IMG/VR virus record: IMGVR_UViG_3300045993_000505
Span: 1-20,718 of that record
Source: a virus
Length of the DNA: 20,718 nt
Reading direction: 5' to 3' (one strand)
Position numbers and translations under genes: made by a program. Below, one piece after another: positions 6,701 to 15,600 of this stretch (the first letter of the stretch is position 1; each line of letters opens with the position of its first letter). The notes below the pieces were generated by a model that was not told the origin of the DNA, searched no databases, and saw only the letters and a program-made list of their open reading frames with translations.

Positions 6701-9251
6701 ACTGTCAGCTACTGCTTCAACAGAGTCCTCCTTGTTTGCAAGCTTTGGCAGCGGGGAGAAGGCACGAGTTTTCAGGGGGGATACTGCACCTTCCCAGATT
6801 CTCAAGTACACCTCTGTTCAGCTATCCAACGGTACTCGTGTTTACTCCGATTACATAAGCACTGGGGACCTGTGGTTTAAGACAGGGACAACCGCCCAGG
6901 ACGTTTACATCTGGACCGGAACATGGACACCGACGAAGGTAGGGGGGACCCAGGCCTGGAATGAAATCTATGACCTTGTGGTGGCCGACACTACCTCGTC
7001 TCTGGCCCTACGTTTCAGCAATTTGTCGGCACGGTTTGGGGACCTACCCACAGGTAAAACGGTCACAGCTTTCCTCACTGACAGCTACTACACCAAGGCC
7101 AATACTGACTCAGCGATTACGTCAAGGTTAACTCAGTACAACTCCAGTCTGTTCAACGCTGATGGGTCGATTGCTTCCCAGGCCCTGGTCTCTGAGTTCA
7201 CCAAGACTGTCGCTCGTTCGACCTCGGTCTCAGCCGTTACTGAGAGAGCTTTGTTTGCTTCGCTGGGGTCCACTGCAACTCACGTTTTCCGGCAGACTAT
7301 TCCTCCAACTGACTCCGATGTCACGATCATCCTGAGCGATGGCACGTATGCCACGCATAAGTTCCTGACGAATGGGGACATCTGGTATGACATCTCGGGG
7401 ATTGAGAAGATTTATGTGTGGAACGGGGCCTGGGTCCTTACCACCCACGATACCTCATCTGCTTGGGCACAGGACTACACCACGGTCTTTAATACCCCGG
7501 GGTCCACGGTGGCGGCACACTACAACGCCCTGGCTGCAAGATTCGTTGGAATTGAGGATAGTTCGACTGTCAAGACATGGGTGGAGGGTTACACCTACTC
7601 CATGGCGAATGCCGACTCGGCCATTTCAAGTGCGATAAATACCCTTTCAGCAACTGTCTCGGGAAAGTTGGATGCCAAGGTTTCCACCACCACCCTGGAC
7701 ACCGTTCGAGCCGACTGGACCTCCACACTGGCCCGGTCAGAGAAAACGACGTATGCTGTTTTTGGAGGGACCCCCTTCAACCGCGTCTTCCGTGGACCCA
7801 CTGCCCCTACGCAGCGTGACATTGTTTCGACGCTGACTGATGGAACTACCTATACCCTCAAGTACCTGAACCCGGGGGACTTGTTCTTTAACACCGGCAC
7901 CATCCCTGAGAGCACTTGGGTCTGGGGCACAACTTCATGGATTGCTACCGGCGTAAATTCCGCCTCCGCTTGGCAGCAGAACTGGAGCAACACCTTCGGG
8001 AGTTCAACGTCGGCCTTCTCCCAATCTTTCTCTGATATGGGGGCAAGGTTCACTGGGATAGGTTCGGGGCAGACCGTTGTTGGGTATCTACAGGCCAACT
8101 ACATTGCCCTGGCTGACAAGTCAGGAATACTTACCCAGGCAAGGACGGACACTGTTGCATATTTGACAGCCCCAGGGACAGGAGCGTTAGCCCTCGCCCA
8201 GGCGGCAATCACAAACATCCAGACCTCCCGAATCGGGTACGCAACGGATACTTCCGGGGCAGTCACAGACGATACAACTTTGGAGGCGGCTCAAGCTGCC
8301 GGACATGCTTGGCACGTAGGGCTCCCCTTGGCGACGGCTGTCCAGAATGTCAAGATTTCAGATGGGACAGGTTATGCCACCCTCCAGCAACGGTTCACCG
8401 CTCAGAAAGGTTTGAACGATACCCTGTCTCTGACCCATAGTGTGCTGCTGGATAACAACGGCTATGTGACAGGTACAACCTCTGTCAATGGTGGACCGGG
8501 AGCCTCTGGGTTCACTGTCATCACAGACACCTTCCGTGTCGCCCGCCCCGGCCTGACGCCCCTCAACATTTTCACTATCGGTGCTGGTGCGAATGGAGCG
8601 AACACTGTAGGGATAAACGGGAACTTACTTCTGACAGGTTCAGTGACAGCCGACAGTATCAATGGGCTTAACCTCAGAGTCTACGGTGGGGGCTTTGCAT
8701 CTGATGGGGGCTGGTCAGGAACTGGGGGCTACTACCTCAGCTCTGGGGCTTTGCGTATGGGCAAGTTCCCTGGAGGCTTCTTTGAGGTACTTGCGAACGG
8801 GGATATGACCGCCCCGGGCTTCATGACTCGCAGTGGTGTCCTGACTATTTCAGCGTTGAATGTCATCGGCTCCAGTAACATCGAAACAGGTGGAGTGGAT
8901 ACAGGAAACCTTGCAGCTAACTCCAGCACCTACGCAGTGGGGAACGGGGGGTATGGGTCCATCGTGGGGGGGAGCATCACCCTCAAGGCGGCTGGCCGGA
9001 TCATGGTCACAGTCATGGCAAATGCTCTTGCCTATAACGCCACGGAGTCTACTTTGACTATCTACGCAACTTGTGGGGGGGTGGCAGGCCCCTCGGTGGG
9101 GGTGAGTCTGAACTCAGGATACTCTGGGTCAGCCACAGCTATCGGGTTCTTCAATGTGGCTGCAGGCACGTATGCGGTAGGGGGTTCGGTCAGTGCTTCG
9201 AATAGAAATATCGGGGCCACAGCCATGCACGCGGTAGGAGTAATGCGATGA
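3708..9251 (+). CDS. J: Host-specificity / central tail-tip protein, lambda gpJ-like, enlarged
   Basis: gpJ homologue, the central tip protein that in lambda contacts the receptor with its C-terminus. It has 1847 residues against 1132. The N-terminus (DNLLSDDYLEVVLGIAEGPI) matches the lambda opening DNLVSRDTLSIVEAISEGP. Residues about 310-560 hold the TipJ-like tail domain (LITDTRLGLARYYPG, NGLEMLQYIAG). Two fibronectin-III-like domains span about 650-845. Residues about 1003-1478 are three diverged tandem modules of about 170 residues, each with a VFRG or VFRQ motif, GDLWF or GDIWY, a Trp-rich strand and an ARF segment. A DUF1983-like part (NNGYVTG, FRVARPGLTPLNIFTI) follows near 1575-1650, and the end is Gly/Ser/Thr-rich and probably beta-structured. 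GAGGGGGGG at 3691-3699 is the likely ribosome site. The receptor-binding role of the tail end is inference. Confidence 0.93.
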   Translation: MKLLQGAGGGSSTPVSTEDNLLSDDYLEVVLGIAEGPIRGLVGKTEEVMAQSIYVGETPLVNQNGSLNFTNTEPDNTTSNSPGFVWAMYKGTPSDTAIKYTLGGSSSNQSVGTPLGADPVTRQTNMTQRGFTLIQVRLHIDQLAKQTSEGTFEHTAHFKIEYKPTSANSWINWDQSNGDGDTTITGKTTSGYVKEFSIHVPALLTEDYNVRVTKLSPINTTELFVSMTWESMQLVVPGDGSYPNTALLHMKGKATNQFSSVPDFSGIYEGWVMSVPMNYNPTTRVYNESTAWNGTFQQLYTNNPAWVLYNLITDTRLGLARYYPGVVANRYAFYRAAKWCDTLVPDGIGGMQPRFTFNELITQQRNGLEMLQYIAGSFNASLFDDENGAVHLRTDEFSLPLQIFTPENTTADGFQYSYSDITTRVNSITVSFVNPDLNWAEDRRIYEYQEGIDANGRIPFDFVALGCTNVQEAVRRAKYRAVTANTEVTSVNFTTNRLGMLTSIFDTIYIADPDSGWTAPGRIKSIVGNVVNLRDAIFFTSPGTAMMEIVTASGIHRVDVNPPGTGLQSYVTRTGGYSFPGDMPPNCVFTLSKDGTFGYLKPFRVLSITEADDGGRAYQISAVEVNTVKYSGVEGGTSTVSPPYSYITPQFPDAPFNLRAKTLTRVSAGGAIQTYLEVTWEIRERPFTVRFDVAWQENLTGHWDVLPATGNSIIIGPILDGRYYNIAVTAISPTGTRSRAVVLNWHWGGVVLDKSPIATCKATGQLFSVKVSWVFVDPPPVGVKEVEVWGSTTNNRWDALKVAAIVFPGLEFVQTGLVPGVMGYYWIRAKMADGGYSPWKPLSESEGMSAAAILDGASIVPLLPPITIDQFGPDLLSSFLGLETLAATMALAEMHEAYRHSSASASLSAEALVLGTGIYHQDTILKEANLALASTVDSWVAVLFGNTSMIQQSMVAQVTKKASMAEWLTELDTAFYDPVTGVGSKASIVNMNTAIATALSATASTESSLFASFGSGEKARVFRGDTAPSQILKYTSVQLSNGTRVYSDYISTGDLWFKTGTTAQDVYIWTGTWTPTKVGGTQAWNEIYDLVVADTTSSLALRFSNLSARFGDLPTGKTVTAFLTDSYYTKANTDSAITSRLTQYNSSLFNADGSIASQALVSEFTKTVARSTSVSAVTERALFASLGSTATHVFRQTIPPTDSDVTIILSDGTYATHKFLTNGDIWYDISGIEKIYVWNGAWVLTTHDTSSAWAQDYTTVFNTPGSTVAAHYNALAARFVGIEDSSTVKTWVEGYTYSMANADSAISSAINTLSATVSGKLDAKVSTTTLDTVRADWTSTLARSEKTTYAVFGGTPFNRVFRGPTAPTQRDIVSTLTDGTTYTLKYLNPGDLFFNTGTIPESTWVWGTTSWIATGVNSASAWQQNWSNTFGSSTSAFSQSFSDMGARFTGIGSGQTVVGYLQANYIALADKSGILTQARTDTVAYLTAPGTGALALAQAAITNIQTSRIGYATDTSGAVTDDTTLEAAQAAGHAWHVGLPLATAVQNVKISDGTGYATLQQRFTAQKGLNDTLSLTHSVLLDNNGYVTGTTSVNGGPGASGFTVITDTFRVARPGLTPLNIFTIGAGANGANTVGINGNLLLTGSVTADSINGLNLRVYGGGFASDGGWSGTGGYYLSSGALRMGKFPGGFFEVLANGDMTAPGFMTRSGVLTISALNVIGSSNIETGGVDTGNLAANSSTYAVGNGGYGSIVGGSITLKAAGRIMVTVMANALAYNATESTLTIYATCGGVAGPSVGVSLNSGYSGSATAIGFFNVAAGTYAVGGSVSASNRNIGATAMHAVGVMR
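6714..8140 (+). repeat. Three diverged ~170-residue tandem modules inside J
   Basis: Matching protein motifs recur three times. LFASFG-type motifs occur at J residues 1009, 1182 and about 1348, so the spacing is about 173 and 166 residues. Each copy then has VFRG/VFRQ plus an xAPT or PPT turn, a TDG/SDG/SNG hairpin, a GDLWF/GDIWY/GDLFF strand, a Trp-containing hairpin, an aromatic helix with AW, and a GARF/AARF/SARF segment. Copies 1 and 2 also share an NTDSAI/NADSAI motif. The copies differ a lot at DNA level, so the duplication is old and kept at protein level. Confidence 0.78.
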
Positions 9252-9667
9252 GCGATGGTATCTATGACCACATAGTGTACGAAAAGGACACAGGCCGAAT
9301 CATTGGCTCGGGCACAAGCGGGCACCCCGAGAGTTTAGAAACCCCGACCTTGGGCGTCCTGGTTGGTGTCCAAGCCAACCCTGGTTTCTCTTATCTCTCC
9401 AACGGCAGAGTGGTCAACATTGGAGATGCTCCCTCTCCCCACCATACCTTTGACTGGCAAGACAAAACCTGGGTTGACTCCCGGACCTTTGAGACGGAGT
9501 GGGAGCTGGTTCGAAGCAAACGGAACAAACTTCTGACGGCCTGCGACTGGACCCAACTCCCCGATGCGCCCGCCTCCCCGCTGTGGCTGGCTTACCGCCA
9601 AGCCCTCAGAGATATAACTTCCCAGGTTTCGCCTTTTGAGGTTGTGTGGCCCAGCCCCCCCGGTTAG
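9248..9667 (+). CDS. Tail assembly chaperone-like protein (Phage_tail_APC type)
   Basis: Small protein of 139 residues that lies between J and the side fibre. Its second half has the pattern of phage tail assembly chaperones (PF16778 type): WELVRSKRNKLLTACDWTQL, PDAPASP, then YRQALRDITSQ and a terminal VVWPSPP. The N-terminal half (YDHIVYEKDTGRIIGSG, then a Trp-containing strand DWQDKTWVD) looks like the region that usually precedes it. The start overlaps the J stop as ATGA and has TAGGAG at 9235-9240, seven bases upstream. Because it follows J directly, it may help fold or attach the J C-terminus, or serve the next fibre; the sequence does not say which. It contains a seven-C run just before the stop. 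Family assignment is by pattern; the partner is unknown. Confidence 0.72.
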   Translation: MSDGIYDHIVYEKDTGRIIGSGTSGHPESLETPTLGVLVGVQANPGFSYLSNGRVVNIGDAPSPHHTFDWQDKTWVDSRTFETEWELVRSKRNKLLTACDWTQLPDAPASPLWLAYRQALRDITSQVSPFEVVWPSPPG

Positions 9668-9689
9668 AATCTGAAAAAGGACTTTTACT

Positions 9690-12600
9690 ATGACTGATAC
9701 GGTCAATTATGTTACCCAGGACCTGGGTCAGGTTGCAGCCCTTACCGCTCGGGTGGGGGTTCTTGATGACAACGTAACTGCCCTGATTACGGCAGTCACA
9801 GCCACCAAGGTGGGGCTGCAGACTTCCGTCGCCAATGCAGCCACCAATGCCACCCTTGCGGGTACCAAGGCAACGGCGGCAGATGCTTCCGCCACCGCTG
9901 CGGGTGTCTCAGCAGGACTCTCCGGGACCTATGCCGAGAACTCGCGCTTGCACATGGTGGATTCGGAAGCAAGTTCTGTTGTGGCAACAACAAAGGCCGC
10001 TGCGGCTGCGGCCTCTGCCTCCTCCCTGGCAGTAGCTTTAGCATCTTTCCGACAGTTTTATCTGGGCACGTTTGCCTCTGACCCCCTACACGATGGGAAT
10101 GGAGACGCACTTCAGGAAGGGGCTGAATACTTCAACTCTGTCTCGGACAAGCTTCGGACCTACACGGGGGGGGTCTGGGTTGACTACGACTCAACCGCCC
10201 AGGCTGCAACTAACAATGCCAACCTGAGTGCCGCTGCTGCTGCTACCTCAGAAGCTGCGGCTGCTGCAGCCCTCGTTTCGGTTAATGGCATGGCGGTGAC
10301 TGTTGCGGGGTACACGGCTACCTCTGCAGGGGATGCAGCTACCGCTACCGAGCAGGCTGCTATTGCTGTGGAGAACGGCACCATTGCCACGACCCAGGCG
10401 GTGAGTGCAGCCCTTCAGGCCTCAAACGCAGCTACTTCTGCAACCGACTCTGCCTCCAGTGCCACAACGGCAACAACGAAAGCCTCAGAGGCTGCGACTT
10501 CTGCTACTACAGCTTCGACCAAAGCGGCAGAGGCTGCGACTTCTGCAACCTCAGCCTCGACCAAAGCGGCAGAGGCTGCGACTTCTGCAACCTCAGCCTC
10601 GGCCTCTGCTGCTACAGCAACCACCCAGGCAGAAGCCCTGGTGACGGCGGGTACCATAGCAACGACCCAGGCAGCAATAGCTATGACTCAAGCCGCCTTG
10701 GCGACAACCCAGGCGGAAGACGCTGCGGCCTCTGCTGCGTCTGCAGCCGCCAACGCGGGGGACGTAAACGCAGGGGTAACTGAGGCTACAGCTCAAGGTA
10801 CCGCCGCTGCGGCCAATGCTGCGTTGGCGCTTGAGGCTAAGGCCTCGGCCCTTGCAAGTGCTGCAACAGCCACAACCAAAGCAGCGGACTTAACCACTGC
10901 GGTATCCACAGCAACAACCAAAGCTTCCGAAGCATCTTCTTCTGCAACTACAGCCGGGACTGGCGCGACCACGGCCACAACCAAAGCGGCAGAAGCTGTA
11001 ACCTCTGCGACCAGTGCTGCGACCAGTGCCGCCACAGCGACGACTCAGGCCGCTTTGGCTGTGACGAGCGCCGGTACGGCCAGCACGGATGCCACAACGG
11101 CCTTCAGCAGCAAGACAACGGCAGTCTCCAGTGCCGCCGCTGCCGCTGCTTCCGCCTCTGCGGCTGCGGCTGATGCTTCAACGGCAAGTACGAAAGCAAC
11201 TTCGGCCACAGGCTCTGCCACGACGGCGACAACCCAGGCCGGAATCGCTACCACCAAAGCTGCGGAGGCGGCTGCAAGTGCAACGGCTGTTGCTACCAAT
11301 ACTGCCACGGTGGCTTCGAACCTTTCGACAGTCAATTCCCAAACCACCACGACCACTACAAAAGCTGCTGAGGCCTCAACCTCTGCAACCAATGCTGCAG
11401 CCAGTGCCACCACAGCCTCTACGGGCGCAACGACGGCGACAACTCAGGCGGGAATCGCTACAACTCAAGCAGGCCTTGCTGCAGCCTCAGCCGGAACTGC
11501 TGCAACCAGTGCCACAACGGCCACCACAGGGGCCTCTACTGTTGCCAGTGCTGTGACCGCTGCCTCGGGCAGTGCAACAGCAGCAGCGGGTAGTGCAACC
11601 TCAGCCAGCACAAGCGCCACATCGGCGGGAACAAGTGCCACCTCTGCCACCGCTGATGCTGCAACAGCCACCACCAAAGCAGCAACAGCAACGACTCAGG
11701 CCGGGATCGCAACCACCAAAGCCTCTGAAGCCAGTGCCAGTGCTGCAACAGCCTATGGAGCTTCCCTCCTGGCAGTATCCAAGGCTGATGAGGCCAGCAC
11801 CAGTGCCACCAGTGCTGCCACATCCCTTGCAGCTATCGGGAGTTCTGAAGCAAACGCTGCTACGTCGGCCACCAGTGCAGCAACATCGGCCACGTATGCT
11901 GACACCTCAGCAGCAACAGCCACGACCAAGGCTACTTTGGCGACTGAGAAAGCCACAGTAGCCTCCTCTAGTGCCACGACCGCCACCGACGCAGCGGCCA
12001 GTGCAGGCTCACAGGCAACCTATGCGGCTGTGTCTGCTGCCTCGGCCTTGACCTCGGCCTCTAGCGCCACCGCCTCACAGGCTGTTGCCACCACGCAGAA
12101 GGAGCTGGCACAGACCGCAGCAACTACAGCTACCGCCCAGGCCGTGCTTGCAGCCAACAGCGCCAGCGCAGCGGCTGGTTCAGCTACTGGTGCTGCCGCA
12201 AGCGATGCTTCGGCCCAGGACTGGGCAGAGAAGACCCCCAATATCCCAGTCGAGACCGGGATGTATTCTGCCAAGCATTGGGCGATGCAGGCCCAGGCCA
12301 GCAGCAGCGGCTCCGTGACCTACCGAGGGATGCTTGATGCCAGCATTGGCAGCTACCCCTCTCTGGCCCACCTTGGGGACTATTACGTCATTGGGACAGC
12401 CGGAACGATTGGCGGGACGTACTATACGGTAGGTGAGTCAATCATCTATAACGGAACGACCTGGGACAGCACAGGTGGGGCTACTATTCTGTCAGTCAAC
12501 GGGGAGGTAGGAACAGTTGTCTTGACCAAGACCCACATTGGTTTGAGTAATGTGGACAACACCAGTGACGCCAACAAGCCTGTAAGTACGGCCCAAGCCA

Positions 12601-15600
12601 CCGCCATTGCGTTGAAGGCCACCGCAAGTAGTCTTGCCACGGTTGCCACCACAGGGGCCTATGGTGACCTCTCTGGCACGCCTACAGCCTATTCCTTACC
12701 CTTGGCTGGGTCAACTACCCTCGGGGGCATCAAGAGCAGCTCCAGCGTCCTGGTGGATGGCTCGACGGGGGTGGCTACCGTCACCCCCACCTCCATCGGG
12801 GCACGGCCCAGCTCCTACGTCCCGGCTTGGTCAGAAGTTACTTCCAAACCGACAACCCTGGCAGGGTACAACATCAGTGATGCCTACCCTTTGACAGGAA
12901 ACCCGGCAGGCTACTCAACCACCGTGGGTACCGTAACGGGTGTCACAGCTACCGGGCCAGTGCTTTCCAGCGGGGGGACAGCTCCCGTCATCAGCCTACC
13001 TGCTGCAACAAGCAGCGTCAGCGGGTACCTGTCCAGCACGGACTGGGCTACCTTCAATGCTAAGGCTCCCGTCAACAACCCAACCTTTACAGGCACAGTT
13101 GGTGGTGTCACGGCAGCAATGGTCGGAGCCCCTTCCGGCAGCGGCTCCAGCAGCGGGACAAACACTGGGGACAATGCTACCAATACCCAGTATTCAGGCT
13201 TGGTCACGAATGCCACCCATACGGGAGACGTAACAGGTTCAGGTGCTTTGACGATTGCCACCAGTGCTGTGACCCTCGCCAAGATGGCGGATATGGCTAC
13301 GGGCTCACTGATCTATAGAAAGACAGCGGCCACGGGCGTACCTGAAGTCAATACCCTTGCGACCCTGAAGACGGACCTTGGGTTGACGGGGACAAACAGT
13401 GGGGACAACTCAGCCAACACCCTGTACTCCTCTTTGGTTACGAATGCGACCCATACTGGAGATGTAACGGGTGCCACAGCATTGACGATTGCCACCAGTG
13501 CTGTGACTCTCGCCAAGATGGCAGACATGGCTACGGCTTCGCTGATTTACAGAAAGACAGCGGCCACTGGAGCGCCTGAGGTTAATACCCTTGCGACCCT
13601 GAAGACGGACCTTGGGTTGACAGGCACGAACAGTGGGGACAACTCTGCCAATACGCTCTACAGTGGGTTGGTCACGAACGCGACCCACACGGGAGACGTA
13701 ACAGGTTCAGGTGCTTTGACGATTGCTAACAGTGCCGTGACCCTCGCCAAGATGGCAGACATGGCTACGGGTTCTCTGATTTATAGAAAGACAGCGGCCA
13801 CTGGAGCGCCTGAAGTCAATACCCTTGCGACCCTGAAGACGGACCTTGGTCTGACAGGTACAAATTCAGGGGACAACTCTGCCAATACGCTCTACAGTGG
13901 GTTGGTCACGAATGCCACCCATACGGGAGATGTGACGGGTTCTGGAGCTTTGACAATTGCTAATAAGGTAACGATGACCGCCACGGCTCCCGTGTTGGTA
14001 TCTGGAAGCCCAACAGTGATTGCTGGCGGCGCAGTTGCGATCAGTATGGCAGCAGCGACCACAAGTGTTCCAGGGTACCTGACAGCCGCCGATTGGACAA
14101 CCTTTAACGGTAAGCAAGCTGCGCTAGGTTTCACCCCAATGAATAGCACGGTTCCGGTAGTACAGTACACCGGAACCGCAGGGGATATGAACGCCTTTGG
14201 TGTCCACACCATCAATGAGGTAACCTACGCAAATGATAGCACTAGCAACCTCCCCGTAAGCCCCAGTGGTTCCGCCCAGTGGTGGAACACCCTGACGATG
14301 GGGCCAACAACAAGAACCACACAAATTGCAGCGCAGGCGTATGGGACGGGTTCTGGCAACGCACCACAAAGCGACGTATGGATTAGGTCTAAGCATGACG
14401 CCGGTTGGAGTACGTGGCTGAAGTTCATAACGTCAGGAAACATCGCCAGTCAGAGCGTCAACTACGCTACCACAGCGGGATCGGCCCCCGCAAACGGAGG
14501 GACTTCCGCTGCTTGCTCTGGCAATGCTGCATCTGCTACTTACGCTTCTGGGGTAACCCCAAATAGTTTCGCGGGGGCGGGTACGTTCAATCTATCTTGG
14601 TCAAGCAATGGTGGAGGTGACAAGGCCTCTTATTACACACCAGCTCTAACTTGGACGCCGACCACCTCAATGATTGGCGGGGCTAATATATCCGGCAACG
14701 CCGCTACTGCTACCACGGCGGCTGCTTGCTCAGGTGAAGCAGCAAGAGCCAAAGGGTTACAACGTAGCGATAGCCCCTCAGATGCCTATAACGTTCAGTC
14801 CTGGTGGGACGGTGCTTATTGGGAATTAAAAGGCTATGCAAGTACAACCTACCACGCGGGCTGCAAGGTAGCTTATGCAACAACCTCTGGCGCTTGCTCT
14901 GGTAACGCTGCCACAGCCACCACAGCTACCGCTCTGACAGGTCACTCCGCTGGATATGCCTACGCAGATGGTGGAAACTCAGCAACGGTTGGTGGTTATG
15001 GCCGGTGTACCGCACTTGCCGACTATACAACCTGGGACTCTGGCAAATGTGGTCCAGTGGGGTGGTACAACTTCGCTGGTGGCCCTACTACGTCGAACTT
15101 TCACATGGGGTGGAGAACAACGTTCAACGAAGCAATGACCTATGGTGCAGAAATTGCTGTCGTTAGCGGTGGTGGACGCGCATTCTTCAGGACATTCAAT
15201 GCCAATGTTGGTCAGGCGTGGAATGAGTTTTACCATAACGGAAACTTGACTCTATCGCAGACAGCGGGTACATCTTATCGCGCAGTGCAGGCAGACGTAA
15301 ACGGATACATCCACAACACCTACTTCAATTCGACAGACAACGCCATCGCATCTGGTGTGACTGCGATTATGGCAAAGCAGGGCAATGACTTCATGCGTTC
15401 TGCCTCGGCAGCAGCGGTAGCCACGTTCATTAGCGGGCAAGCAATGAACATCTCTGGAGCGTCTACATCGTGTTCAGGTAACGCTGCCTCTGCTTCACAA
15501 CTGGTAGGCGCAGCACCAAACGGGGTGTATCGCTACACGCCAAACGTCCACTTCAATTCGGGTGCAGGAGGTGGCATTTATATAAACTGGGATAACGGTG

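Noticed and set aside
9668-9689. Possible terminator or promoter before the side fibre gene
   Set aside because: The 22-base gap holds a ribosome site and an A/T-rich stretch but no stem-loop with a U run and no clear -35/-10 pair.
10470-10604. Direct repeats resembling a CRISPR array
   Set aside because: The copies are continuous with no unique spacers, stay in frame at 42 bp and code for the stalk units.
10405-11961. Plus-strand open frames rich in Pro, Gln, Leu and Arg in the stalk region
   Set aside because: They are out-of-phase readings of the same repeats, without ribosome sites or recognisable protein patterns.
10415-12274. Several long open frames on the minus strand within the fibre stalk
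   Set aside because: They are Ala/Val-rich mirror images of the GCN repeats and disappear where the stalk repeats end.
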